Below the pieces are notes generated by a model that saw only the letters and a program-made list of their open reading frames with translations, was not told where the DNA came from and ran no database searches. Position numbers and translations under genes: made by a program. A DNA stretch of 64,000 nt from Pardosa pseudoannulata (lineage: Eukaryota > Arthropoda > Arachnida > Araneae > Lycosidae), in the NCBI GenBank assembly GCA_032207245.1, contig CM063506.1, positions 41,788,164 to 41,852,163 of the forward strand, given 5' to 3'. How positions within the stretch are numbered: position 1 is the first letter of the stretch; each line of letters opens with the position of its first letter. Shown in pieces: positions 23,140-33,682 of this stretch.

Positions 23140-23219
23140 TTTTCATAACAGTGCGACGACTCTATGACTGATACACCCGTGGCAAATACCACCTTTGCCC
23201 CGCCCTAGTTACGGCCCTG
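23140..23219 (-). mobile_element. hAT-like terminus
   Basis: Ends ...GCCCTAGTTACGGCCCTG at 23219, the reverse complement of a CAGGGCCGTAACTAGG-type hAT end. Beyond it the sequence resumes as CTTAGCTATGAATTTAATAGATC, which is 313 bp-family sequence, so an insertion into that repeat is likely. The other end was not found. Confidence 0.45.
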
Positions 23220-23387
23220 CACTTAGCTATGAATTTAATAGATCAATTATGCAACAAGCTACGGAATTTTACATTAAAAATTGTTTATCTCAACTATTCT
23301 GAAACTTTTTCGTATCCTATAAAAATTTAGATTAATTAATTGTAAACTTTCAATTAATATTGTATTCAACTTTCTTCATCTGCCACC

Positions 23388-23525
23388 GAATGACGATCGA
23401 ATAAGTAGAGCCGTACTCTTTAATACCGGAGTTTGTGAGTTCGACTACTACTGTTGGCATCGTTGTCCATAGTTGTTTGGAATCAGATCTCAACTGTAGA
23501 TACCAGATACAACTCTCAAATAACT
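23388..23525 (+). repeat. tRNA-derived SINE, diverged
   Basis: AATACCGGAGTTTGTGAGTTCG, then ACTGTTGGCATCGTTGTCCA and GGAATCAG keep the order of the reference copy at 13962. It is inserted directly after AACTTTCTTCATCTGCC of the dispersed repeat, the same kind of host sequence as other copies. Confidence 0.55.
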
Positions 23526-23599
23526 GACACATAGACAGTTTTTAACAGTTTAGTTAATATTCTTTTTTTAATGTTACAAAAGTATTTTTGTGACATAGG

Positions 23600-24487
23600 G
23601 CATAAGGTGTATTAATATATACGTAATAAGGTGTAATGAATAAGGTGTAAAGTATATTGTGACTTAAGGAATAAACTCTTTTTTTTTAACTGTACTTTGC
23701 ACAATTATAAATATTTTGTTGATTGTTTATAATTGTGTAATATTTAGCCCAAAATTCTGGCTGTACCTTTTACTGTTTTTATATTTGGTTTTGTTGTTTT
23801 GCCTTAAATTCATTTTTGTTAGATTTCTTGGGCTGAATCCCAGTTTAGGGAGCCCAAGTTCAGTGGGCTACACGCCAAGCGTGGGCGATGTCGCGGGATA
23901 CTTAAATTAGGTAATAAGATGTAATTAATAAGGTGTAAAGTATTTTGTGCATAAGGAATAAACTGTCTTTTAAACTGTACTTTGCACAATTATAAATATT
24001 TTGTTGATTGTTTATAATTGTGTAATATTTAGCCCAAAATTCTGGCTGTACCTTTTACTGTTTTTATATTTGGTTTTGTTATTTTATCTTAAATTCATTT
24101 TTGTTAAATTTCTTGGACTGAATCCCAGTTTAGGGGGCCCAAGTTCAGTGGGCACGCCAAGTGTGGGTGATGTCGCAGGTACTTAAATTAGGTAATAAGG
24201 TGTAATTAATAAGGTGTAATGAATAAGGTGTAAAGTATATTGTGACTTAAGGAATAAACTCTTTTTTTTTAACTGTACTTTGCACAATTATAAATATTTT
24301 GTTGATTGTTTATAATTGTGTAATATTTAGCCCAAAATTCTGGCTGTACCTTTTACTGTTTTTATATTTGGTTTTGTTATTTTATCTTAAATTCATTTTT
24401 GTTAAATTTCTTGGACTGAATCCCAGTTTAGGGAACTCCAGTTCAGTGGCACGCCAAGCGTGGCCAATGTCGGGGGATACTTAAATT
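23600..24487. repeat. about 290 bp tandem triplicate
   Basis: TTGTTGATTGTTTATAATTG recurs at 23716, 24001 and 24299. Units run from a GGTAATAAGGTGTAATTAAT-type block to CAGTTTAGGG(A/G)...TTCAGTGG. Each carries a hydrophobic 61-64 codon open frame, but these begin at TTG, not ATG, and repeat simply because the DNA does. The unit end reappears inverted at about 24814-24857. Confidence 0.88.
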
Positions 24488-24714
24488 AGGTAAGTGCTTT
24501 ATTTATTTTATATTTTATGCTTTATTTTTCAAGGGTAAGAAGTGATGTTATATTTCACATTTATATTTTTTTATTTACTGCTTTTTGAACTTTTTTTATT
24601 CAAAACTGTGTCTTAATTTAATTTAAATTAAGGCACATTTCATTCATTTCATTATTTTTTGTTCAAAATATACTTTGAAATTGGATATAAACTTAATACA
24701 AAACGAAGAACAAA

Positions 24715-24857
24715 TTGTAAAATCACTTGGCGACAATTTGGCGATCACGTGTACAAAAATAGAGCCAAGAACATGGCGGCCGGCGGCCGGAACTGGGATT
24801 CTAGTATTTGGTGGTATCGCCCACTGAACTGGGGCTCCCTAAACTGAGATTCTACCG
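24715..24857. promoter_or_regulatory. GC-rich patch with E-box and YY1-like motif
   Basis: In an otherwise AT-rich area this patch holds CGATCACGTGTAC (a CACGTG E-box) and, 25 bp on, AGAACATGGCGGCCGGCGGCC, which resembles a YY1 site (AANATGGCGGC). It ends in an inverted copy of the neighbouring triplicate terminus (GCCCACTGAACTGGGGCTCC). It could be a promoter of an unidentified retroelement or gene; no transcript is evident. Confidence 0.3.
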
Positions 24858-25125
24858 ATTTCTTGTCATATCCATGTGCTCTGATCATTAGTTTGAAGTA
24901 GTTTTTGACCAACGTCACCTCCTATAGCAAAGGTTTATAAATGCTGTATAATGTGACTTAATTTTCCTGTCTATGCTTTGGCAGGGTGGTGATTATGATT
25001 TTTTCTAGCCTTCAACAGATCTTTGAACAGTTACAAATATCTTAAGAGATGTTGACTGAGGGTTTAGGTCCTTTGTCATTTTGTAAAACTATGTTACGAT
25101 AAGATTCGAGAAAATATAATAAATA

Positions 25126-25623
25126 AAAGCTTGAAAATCTTTACAGATGGAAGTAAAATGGAAACAGGAACAGGCTATGGTTATGTAATATTAAAAATAA
25201 ATAAGATAGTATATACCTGTAAAACAAAATTTCATTGTCATAATGGTGTATTTCAGGCTGAGGGGTCTGCAATACTTGATTCCCTCAGAAAGCTAAAACA
25301 ATTGAGTGAACACAATATATATTTATATACTGACATTCTTTCCGTAATTAAGAGCCTAGAACAACTAGTACCGAAATCAAAATTAATTACCGAGATACAA
25401 AAAGAATTCAAAAACATGAATGACCAATTAATTACTTATACAGCTCCCGAGATCAATACTTAAAAAATATATGAAAGAAAACATATAGTGGCAAGAACAT
25501 TGCGATATAAGTGAAAAAGGAAGAGCAGCCTATACTATAATGTCAAAAGTTGAACAAAAGTTACGATTCGAAAATAACATTTTAAACCATTTCATAATAC
25601 GACTCAAGGGGACATATGCTTGA
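25126..25623 (+). pseudogene. non-LTR retrotransposon RNase H fragment
   Basis: The RNase H domain of LINE ORF2 proteins removes RNA from the RNA-DNA hybrid. At 25131-25463 the frame reads KIFTDGSKMETGTGYGYVI (first Asp), VFQAEGSAILDSL (catalytic Glu) and IYLYTDILSVIKSL (second Asp). A frame change follows, and at 25489-25620 another frame gives [20 protein letters not shown], matching the W-rich C-terminal tail of the I/R1/Jockey group. A stop at 25464 and another at 25621 end the pieces. The reverse transcriptase part is absent. Confidence 0.85.
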
Positions 25624-25629
25624 CCTGCT

Positions 25630-25985
25630 ACGAAGAGTTTTCGTCCTAGATATACTACTGAATAATCTACAGTGCTACCTTGTATCTTATGTGCTGTTGA
25701 TGCCAGTGATAGTTTTAATGGTAGCTTTCTTTATTCAGCAGTTCTGTAGCTGCGTTTGGCGGAGAATTGCACTGATATTGGCTCGGTTCTGTGAATACCA
25801 TTATTGCCAAGGTTCACAGTGACTGGTGAAATAAATTAGTTAAACTTAATTAATGAACTGATGTTTGAAAAAACTGTATTAACATAAAGTGCCGTCCACT
25901 ACAAGTTTATAAAAATTATTTGAAGTTGAGTGAATGAATAAAAAGCATTTTATTAACGACTGAAAATTTGAGCAATATATATAAA
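25630..25985. other. unassigned
   Basis: A 68-codon frame at 25616 overlaps the decayed retroelement end and has no recognisable motif. Nothing else is supported. Confidence 0.4.
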
Positions 25986-25986
25986 T

Positions 25987-26600
25987 ACCGGGTGGCCATA
26001 ATTAAACTTAAAGTGTTCACAGTGTTCTGTAGCGCGATCTATTTGCGAGACTGACGCCACATTTTGTAGGAAGGTTAAACAAGATGGGGAAAGAAGGATT
26101 CCGTGAAAAAAAAATAGTTCCAAAAGTCACCACTAGGGGAATATTTGGAACTGTGTAATAGAAAAGAGAGTGTTAACAAATGCAAATCCATACGGAAATT
26201 ACCTTCTGGCACTGTGTCAATGGATCTAACGTGAAATTTGAATAAAGAACTTCTTCTGCTCAGCGTACGTGATATTACAGATCACGAGACTTTATCGGTG
26301 TTTATGTAGATTTTACGGTTTTTTAAAATTGTTGTCATATTGCACTTGAACTAAATCAGAAAATGCGCATAATAAAAGGTAATTTTATTCCGTATTAATT
26401 TGCATTTGTTAACACTCTATTTTCTGTGACACAGCGCCATATATTCCCCTAGTGGTGACTTTTGGAACTAATTTGTTTTTTCGCGGAATCTTTCGTCCCC
26501 CTTCTTGTTTAACCTTCCGACAAAATGTGGCGTCATTCTCTCAAATAGATCGCGCTACAGAACACTGTGAGCACTGTAAGTTTAATTATGGCCACCAGGT
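25987..26600. mobile_element. foldback MITE with 225 bp inverted arms
   Basis: The left arm (about 25987-26210) starts ACCGGGTGGCCATAATTAAA and the right arm (about 26375-26600) is its near-complement, ending TTTAATTATGGCCACCAGGT. Matching inner blocks include TCTGTAGCGCGATCTATTT, AAAAGTCACCACTAGGGGAA and GTTAACAAATGCAAAT. A 160 bp loop separates the arms. No transposase. The flanks are TATATA-rich, so the target duplication cannot be fixed. Confidence 0.85.
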
Positions 26601-26819
26601 ATATATAGGGAGAGTGTGAAATAGTAGTAGGAATTGAATAAATACGGGGTCTCATCAGTTTTCCCGATATCATTCCCCGGGCTGGATAATGCTAGATGGT
26701 AGAAACAGATTTTCTATTCCATCTTGGAATTCTCATTCTTAAACCTTTCTATACGGTCTGGATGCGGAACAGAAATAAGTAATTATTTGCCCTCCAAACC
26801 AAATCTTCATCTATTCTCG

Positions 26820-27330
26820 AATATACATTAATAGAATGCTTAAATAGTTTCTGTTAAATAATTTCTTCACGTAAAATTTCTCGAACGAAAATGTAGAAAG
26901 AAAACAAAGAGGAGAAAAAATACAAACTAATAAACTCTTCAAGAAAAAAATATTCCCAGAATTTCCTCAGGGTTCTTCAAAAAAAAATTCTTTTTTCTTT
27001 TGTATACACTGTCAAGGTGTATTATTGCCGTCAGTTGTGTACTTATCTAATTGGAATCGACAAAAAATCATCTCCAACCTTTAAGGCATAAAGTTTATAC
27101 AAACTTTTTAAATGGAAATATAAAACTATCCCCAAGATAATTTCTCTGCAAATGAAAGACGAGTGCACTTAATAACATGTTTAAATATAAATTCGAAGCT
27201 GTTTTGCTAAGAGCATGATAGCCATAAACGTAATACGCTACAATGATTTTTATCAGTTTCGTTTAATTACGCAGATTTTTATAAATTTCGGAACTAACTG
27301 GTATGTCGGAAGAGTTGCTAAGAGAGTTTG
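26820..27330. repeat. dispersed 9-33 kb repeat family copy
   Basis: Blocks TTCTTCACGTAAAATTTCTC, GTATACACTGTCAAGGTG, TGTGTACTTATCTAATTGG, ATAAAACTATCCCCAAG and GAGTGCACTTAAT follow the order of the copy at 9182-9990. Confidence 0.6.
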
Positions 27331-27334
27331 TATA

Positions 27335-27735
27335 TTATAACTAAAAATTGCAAAGGTGAACAAATAAGTTAACTACTTTTAACGATATTTTTAAATAAAT
27401 GCTAAAATGATGATAAAAGAGGAATCCCTTATAATCGTTTCGGGTATCGTTTGAAATCATACTATTAGCCTTATTTCTCATCTACTAAATGAAAATTAGA
27501 TATAAACAATTTTTTAATTGTTATTCTTAAAAGGGGTGAAAATAAAAGAAAATTAGTCATTTTGTTGCTAAGATTTAAATGGTATTCTATTTTATTTTGA
27601 AAAAATAGTTTGTTCAGCATTATTCTATAAAACAAATCAAGGAACCTATGGATTCGGAGGTAAGGCTACAAACACCTATGCATTTTGGACGAAATAAACT
27701 AGACACCAACTTTAGATGATAAATTTTATTATTAT
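27335..27735. other. AT-rich stretch, nothing recognised
   Basis: No open frame or repeat supported between the dispersed repeat and the 217 bp triplicate. Confidence 0.45.
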
Positions 27736-27737
27736 TT

Positions 27738-28390
27738 CAAAATTTTACTTTGTTATAAATGGCAATTTAAAGCCTCCTCTCGACTTTTTTTATATACTCA
27801 TAAAAGAAATTAGTTTTAATATAGAGACATTTTGAGAATACAAGATATCAATTAAAAATAGAAAACTGTAACTTAGGATTGATGGTTGTATCTGTAGCCA
27901 AAACATGGTGCCATAATTTATTTTGCGTTTTTACTTGATCTCTAATTAACAAATTTCAAAATTTTACTCTCTTATAAATGGCAATTTAAAGCCTTCTCGC
28001 ACTTGTTCATATACTCATAAAAGAAATTAGTTTAATATCGAGATATATTGAGGATACAATATATCAATTAAAAATAGAAAACTGTAACTTAGGATTGATG
28101 GTTGTATCTGTAGCCAAAACATAGAGCCAGAATTTATTTTTGCGTTTTTATTTGATTTCTAATTAACTAAATTCAAAATTTTACTCTGTTATAAATGGCA
28201 GTTTAAAGCGTCCTCTCGATTTTTTATATACTCATAAAAGAAATTAGTTTTAATATCGAGACATTTTGAGGATATAAGATATTAATTAAAAATAGAAAAC
28301 TATAACGTTAGACTGATAATTTTATCTGTAGCCAAACCATGGCGCCAGAATTTATTTTTGCGTTTTTACTTGCTATCTAATAAACTAACA
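27738..28390. repeat. 217 bp tandem triplicate
   Basis: CAAAATTTTACT at 27738, 27957 and 28174 (spacing 219 and 217 bp). Shared blocks: TATACTCATAAAAGAAATTAG, TGTATCTGTAGCCAAA and TTATTTTTGCGTTTTTA. Confidence 0.9.
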
Positions 28391-28444
28391 GTATTTTTGT
28401 GGTTTAAATAGTCTTAGGTATTCAAAGTTTTATAAAATGGCAAA

Positions 28445-28525
28445 CTAAAATATATACACAAATAAGTGTGTGTGCATGTATGTATGTATATATGTATGTA
28501 TACATACATACATACAAACATACAG
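28445..28525. repeat. compound microsatellite
   Basis: TGTG, (TGTA)n and (TACA)n tracts that can fold back on each other (TATGTATGTATA then TACATACATACA). Confidence 0.75.
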
Positions 28526-28544
28526 GCCCAGCTCTTGGCTACAA

Positions 28545-29159
28545 CATCCTACACACAATCTAAAGGTGTTGTTAAAAAGGGGCGCTCTTTGCAACACTCT
28601 TAATTTCCATCGTTTTTATTTTGGGAAAGAATCTTTCCATTTTTCTCAATTTCACAACATCTTTTTTCTGCCATTTAATTTGTTATTTTTTCTCTGAACC
28701 CTTGTGGTGTTTGGACCACGAACGATGGACTATGCCTGTTATTTGTATCATTTTATATGTATAATTTGATCAAGGTATAAGTACTTTGTCTAATCTCCAA
28801 ATGTAATGAAATGTAACTGAGTTTATTACGTTTTTGATATACAACTGATGTGTTTGAAAAAGCTTAACATTTTTTTTTTGCTTTTGTTTGTTCGTGGGTA
28901 AATAATCTATGCAATACAATAACGGTACATGTGCGGATTCTGAAACTTTGCAGATAGATACCACTAAGAACCCTTCCTGGTCCGCTGGTGGAGAAATATT
29001 AAAGATTGCGGTGACTCAAGTCAGACAAGATCAATGGAGAGGCTCAAGGGAAGACTCACGCAGTCACTGTTTCCTAGAGTGACCCTCGAGAGGTGCGAGA
29101 CAGGATAAAATTTTCATAGGCCATAGAATCATCGCCAAGCTTAAATTAAAAAAAAAAAT
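28545..29159. other. unassigned
   Basis: No gene recognised. The 28905-29140 part is less AT-rich than its surroundings (TCACTGTTTCCTAGAGTGACC and similar) and may belong to an undefined repeat. Confidence 0.35.
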
Positions 29160-29855
29160 CAGTGTTCCCTCGTCATTTCGAGCTTTATGTTTTGCGGCTT
29201 CAGTAATTCGCGAATAAATATTTTTCCAAAATATTCATCAAAAAATAAAAATGAAAAAATACAACCATGTCTGCAGCTACATTGCGGAAAGGAGCGTTGT
29301 TTCAAATTGATGAGCTAGAGAAAAGGATCTCTGGATGTCAAACAAAGATGAGTTGACTCAAACTACATACGAAGGGCTCTCATACAGACTAGTGATCGGT
29401 TTCCGGTGTGACATCTACCAATGAGAGAAAAAACAAAGACAACAACTACCCATCAACATGTTTCTCTCCAAGGTAAAACCCCCGGCTCTAATGTCAATGT
29501 CTCCAGAAGAAGATTCTCTGAGTGAGTCTAAAACTTCTAAGAGTCAACTGAGCGCCTCTCCTTCTCCATCAACACAAGACTCTTCACCTATATCCGAAAG
29601 CAATGTTGATTAATGTTTATTACTTTATAAGCTTCTGTAATTAACCTCATTAATTAGCACTGACACGTTTAAGTAAATACTTATACTGTTGTAATTTTTG
29701 TCTTAAATGTGTAAAGTACAAATAATGTTTACATATTTAAAACATTCGTGTACCCCCATACACGAAAATTCCTAGGGGCAGATCCTACTTCGCAATTTTT
29801 CAGTTTTCGCGGAAGGTTCTGGTACCCATTAGCAGTTAAAAACGAGGGATCACTG
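29160..29855 (+). mobile_element. pogo/Tigger-like element (copy A), internally deleted
   Basis: Starts CAGTGTTCCCTCG and ends ACGAGGGATCACTG with TA on the right (29856-29857); the left flank is AT instead of TA. The same ends bound the element at 54353-55234. At 696 bp it keeps only the 3' coding tail. Confidence 0.78.
29434..29613 (+). pseudogene. pogo transposase C-terminal tail
   Basis: The frame reads QQLPINMFLSKVKPPALMSM, then SPEEDSLSESKTSKSQLS and a Ser/Pro-rich STQDSSPISESNVD, stop at 29611-29613. The tail of copy B (54595-54810, minus strand) aligns residue by residue (QQLPVTMFFSRLKPPGLPSV, then STTQVRAS and TQDSSPLSDSND). Serine/acidic tails like this end many Tigger/pogo transposases. 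The DNA-binding and catalytic parts are missing. Confidence 0.72.
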
Positions 29856-29859
29856 TATT

Positions 29860-31630
29860 CGTATTGAGCGGACTATGGGCGTCTAATGGTGAACAAGACA
29901 TTGATTTTTGGTCTCGAACTCTTGGTCTTCTACTGAGAATATTTCAATGCATTGTAGAATATTCACTTTTCCGTCGGTTCACAAATCGTCCGTCCTCTAA
30001 ATCGACTTATTAGAGTTTCATTGATTTCTTGCAGAGCTCAGAAAAGTAATTATGTTGAAGTTCGTAGAAATCATGACATTAGGTCTCCCTATAGAATGAT
30101 CAAATTAAGTTAGTGTTGTTAGTGTTCAAGCAACATAAACCACTGCACAACCTTCCGTCCTCAGTATATTTCACTCGACGTGGTGTTTCAGCTTGCTTTC
30201 TTACTACTTTCCGTTGGTATCTACAGCAGGAGAGTTCCTCAGGACACTGCATTGTAGATCTCGTTTACAGAGCCATCCATTAATCAAGCTCTTAGAATGG
30301 TTTTTTTCTCGAGTGGAGGTGATAGACTTTCGAACTTTTAATCTCGAGAGATAGTGTGGAGGTTTCTGTCCTTCGACATAAACCAGTATAGTAAGGAAGG
30401 CATGTAAGTATTTCGGAGATCAAAAGAGGATTAGTACTAATTATATATAGCCAGTGACTACCTGGTAGTAACCAAGAATATCTGTCCAAAATGTAGTGAC
30501 TCTATAACAAGCGCTGTAGAATTTCACTAGAAAATTGGGCCCGCTTTTTTACTTATATAGAGTAGGAGCCTCATATAATGCTTAGAAAAATGAGAAGATA
30601 AAGTGCTAATAAAAGAGTAAAAATGCAAAACACACAATTACTCATTTCGTTTTTCTTTTAAATAAAAGATAAAAAATACATGATATAGCCTTTTGATACC
30701 TGTTTGGTAATCATTGTCAAAAGTGTAATTACCAAACTGAGATTTAGTCCATATAAATGTAGTTTTCTAAAAATCTGTATTTTAGAAATGTCCCATATAA
30801 ATGTAGACGTGATACAAGACCAGAATAATAAAGAATGTAATAATCTCATTGTTTTAACTACAATTTCTATATTATGCATTACAAAATGTCCTTCATATTG
30901 TAGTTATCGTATTTAGTAATCCTTTATTAATACAATACTTTGTTACGTATGTTTTTTGACTTAAAGCAGTCTTTTAAATTTAGTTCTCAGAACTTTATCA
31001 GAACTTAGGTATTATCTTGGATTAAGCTTTTGAATTCTGCAGCAAAACGTTGATTCTACATCAAATATAAATGCAGAAAAATTCCTTAATCTCTTGTAAG
31101 CTTTGAAGAAATCAAAGTCAGAGATGTCATTTCGATAGTTAATGAGATTGTCTCGCCTTTTGAAACATAAAAGTATTTGCACTGGAAAAAATTTTGAAGT
31201 GATTCTTAATATTTATTTGCTGACAGAAATCTTTATGGCAAAAATTTTATTAAAAAAATAAAGTGCAATGTCGAAAAAACTTTTATTTCATTTGAGCTCT
31301 AAGGACATTTTTTCTATATCACGGCTAATTATAATAAAAACTATTGCTTTAAAGGGAGTAATCACTTTTAAAGTTTCAAAAATTAATTTTTATTTTTTAG
31401 AAAATATCGAAATTTCTGAATCATTTAAAACAAACCGCGTTTAAAAATTTCATTTAGAACACATAAGATTCTTTAAAATACGATGTAAACATAGAATCTT
31501 TTGGACATTTAAATCTACCAGCTGCTGTTTGATTACATTTGACACTACTACATACTCAGTAATGTAACTCCATTATCACTGTTTTTTTCTGCCATAACTT
31601 TTAATTTTACTCTTTTTTTTGTAAACCTCA
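29860..31630. other. 1.8 kb without a recognised gene
   Basis: Several 65-73 codon frames on both strands (for example minus 30292-30489) have no recognisable domain and start or stop without gene signals. 29870-30480 is less AT-rich than its surroundings. No repeat relationship to the rest of the window was seen. Confidence 0.4.
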
Positions 31631-31631
31631 T

Positions 31632-31693
31632 GGCATTTGCAAACTCTATGATTGTTATTACAGCATTTGCAAACTCTATTATTGTTATTATTT
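31632..31693. repeat. 31 bp direct duplication
   Basis: GCATTTGCAAACTCTATGAT and the following TGTTATTA occur twice in immediate succession. Confidence 0.85.
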
Positions 31694-31737
31694 TCAACAG
31701 CAGGAGTTAATTTGTTAACTTCTATCTTTGTGAAGTA

Positions 31738-31845
31738 TATTGTTTACTGCTTACATCGATTCCAAACGACTATGTGAACATCCATTCTTACACTGGATTT
31801 TGAACTACAGTACAAATCCCGAATACTGTACAAATGGCCCTGTCA
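31738..31845 (-). repeat. tRNA-derived SINE copy, diverged
   Basis: The minus strand reads GTTCAAAATCCAGTGTAAGA, then ATGGATGTTCACATAG and TTTGGAATCGATGTAAGC, matching the reference body (AATCCCACTGTGGCACGAATGTTCACAG, GGAATCAGCTTTAAGC in order). Confidence 0.5.
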
Positions 31846-32015
31846 GTCAGCCATTTTTGTCGACTTTCGCTAATTTAAAGCCCTTATGTGAATTTTTGCA
31901 TCCCGAGACGTAATTAGAACGATACTTTTTACTTAATACCGATTCGAAGTTCTACAACTACCATGCCATAAATGTGATTCATTTTTCCGTATCTGGTACC
32001 GAAAGTGCTTCTTAA

Positions 32016-32501
32016 CACATTGTGTGCGGATGCATTACGCAACGGCATTGTACCGGGAACGGAGTTTTGAGCTTAATTTTATTTATTCAATTAAATCTCA
32101 ATAGATCGAAAATTATTTAATTTGTTAACCAACTTTTCGTATTTTATATTGAAACATATAAACAAATATATAAATAGACAAATAAAAAAAAAATATATAT
32201 ATAATATCATTTTCGAAAGGATAAATAAAAAGCTAATTTTAAATCAAAATGGATTTTTTAATCAACCTTCCCGTTCTGTGCTTCCGCATCGACTGATGTA
32301 AAATCTAGTTTTTATTTGTCTAAATTTTTCTAGAATCTATGTTGTAGACAAGAAGATTCGGCTTCGTTTTCCTGTATATACCGTTATTTTATACCCATAA
32401 GCAAACCATGTTGTTACACTAACCCGTACTAGTACGTGACCCGCTCTCAAGTATCAATCCTCTAAAAAAATAGTACTAGTACATGTCCTGCATACAATGT
32501 G
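32016..32501 (-). mobile_element. piggyBac-like MITE, complete (family TTAACACATTG), 486 bp
   Basis: TTAA at 32012-32015 and 32502-32505. Left end CACATTGTGTGCGG, right end CATACAATGTG: inverted repeats. The right terminal region holds two GTACTAGTAC palindromes about 40 bp apart. It is collinear in reverse with 40079-40594 and with the truncated copies in the 3.9 kb duplication. Confidence 0.88.
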
Positions 32502-32505
32502 TTAA

Positions 32506-33170
32506 CAAGTTACCTCGAAAACATAAAATTCTTGATGAACTTTAAGCCAAATATTTTTATAAATTTCCGGTTTGGGAACTGTTTTCAACCCTATAAATAT
32601 CTGTATTTCTATATTATTTCAATTGGAAGGCAAAATTAATATATGGTGAAAATCATTCCACCAATATTAAAATTCTACTTGACTTTCTTGAATGCCCACT
32701 GTTACTTTCATACACTGTTTACATACTTTCACTTAATTGAATCCGTAATGGAAATTTTTTGAAACTTAAATTTAGAGAGAAAATGGTGAAAAAGTACGAA
32801 CCATCAGGCTGAAGTACTCGGAGAAAAAAAGTGCCGGGGTTTTTAATAGGAAGTAGATACATTTCTTCTGTACACACTGGCAAACAAAGATAAATAGTTT
32901 ATCTTTTTACTTATGCAATTGGTTTCGACATGTGTAAAAAATAGTTTCAACCTTATACAAGACATAATTTTTATACAAACATTTTAAATGGATTTATTAA
33001 ACTTTCTAGTCGTAATTTCTATTGAAATTAAAGACGACTTCATTAATTAAATAACGTTTTAAATACAATGTTCAAATGAATTAAAGGATAATAAAGTTTG
33101 TGGGTGCATCTTGAGCATGGTAATTGTTTAGATTGTTAATATATGATGGACATACGTGGTAAACTACATG
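32506..33170. repeat. dispersed repeat, third copy of the 11060 segment
   Basis: Follows 11060-11700 block by block: ACCTCGAAAACATAAAAT, TCAACCCTATAAATAT, GTACACACTGGCAAACAAAG, AGACGACTTCATTAA, GATTGTTAATA. It starts at the same MITE boundary, so this segment moved or duplicated with the MITE attached. Confidence 0.75.
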
Positions 33171-33175
33171 AGAAT

Positions 33176-33294
33176 ACCATTATTTTTGTACCCACAAACA
33201 AGTCATGTTGCTACACTAACCCGTTCTAATACGTGACCCTCGTTCAAGTATCAATCGTCAGAAAAGTATTAGTACGTGTCCCGCAAACAATATG
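33176..33294 (-). mobile_element. piggyBac-like MITE fragment (family TTAACACATTG)
   Basis: Begins abruptly at ACCATTATTTTTGTACCC and runs to the inverted terminus GCAAACAATATG with TTAA at 33295-33298. Only one end (119 bp) is present. Confidence 0.7.
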
Positions 33295-33542
33295 TTAATC
33301 TGAAATCGGCGAACAAGAGGATGAAAATTTTAATAATTATTAATTAATATCAAACTCATTAAAATAGCAGTGTTTTTTTATATTTCATTAAGTGAACGAT
33401 ATTGTCACTGGCAATCACTTATCTATAAATTCAGCTTATCATCAATGTATCCATTTTAACCTACAATGTAGCATTTTCAGCTTTTCTTTTCCATGAGAGC
33501 CTGCAGGTGTTTTAAGATTTGATTACCCTTTCGATATCATTC

Positions 33543-33549
33543 TATAAAT
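33543..33549 (+). promoter_or_regulatory. possible TATA box for the CUB gene
   Basis: TATAAAT lies 67 bp upstream of the first ATG. A TTTTAG at 33592-33597, just before GAACGG, could instead be a splice acceptor of an upstream 5' UTR exon; the sequence alone does not decide. Confidence 0.3.
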
Positions 33550-33615
33550 TGGTAACGTAATTGCAAATTGTTTAAGCGTATTTACCGTTATTTTAGGAAC
33601 GGTGGGAGCAAAAAC

Positions 33616-33682
33616 ATGAGTTTCCATTTCATTTTAGGGTTACTTTTTGTCCTAATATTTTCTTCTACCATCGATGGACAAG
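33616..33682 (+). CDS. secreted CUB-domain protein, exon 1 (signal peptide)
   Basis: The ATG at 33616 (context AAAACATGA) opens a 22-residue hydrophobic leader: MSFHFILGLL, then FVLIFSSTIDGQ. This is a classical signal peptide for secretion, with cleavage likely near the DGQ/A junction. The exon ends CAA G before GTAAGAAT, a strong phase-1 donor at 33683. The phase matches exon 2 at 47624, whose first two bases complete an Ala codon. Together the three exons encode 159 residues so far. Function of the mature protein: a single extracellular CUB domain, usually a protein- or glycan-binding module; the specific partner is unknown. Assigning this exon to the downstream CUB exons is an inference from phase, strand and the need for a leader; the 13.9 kb intron is long. 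Confidence 0.75.

Noticed and set aside
17006..23219. A single 6.2 kb hAT transposon between the CAGGGCCGTAGCC and CTAGTTACGGCCCTG ends
   Set aside because: The flanking 8 bp do not match, no hAT transposase lies between, and the interval contains unrelated complete elements. They are treated as two separate termini.
23716..24484. Three conserved hydrophobic 61-64 codon frames that could be a small membrane-protein family
   Set aside because: They begin at TTG, have no ATG or splice signals, and recur only because the surrounding 290 bp unit is repeated.
29860..30490. A retroelement pol fragment in the 65-codon minus frame at 30292
   Set aside because: No reverse transcriptase, integrase or protease motif could be identified.
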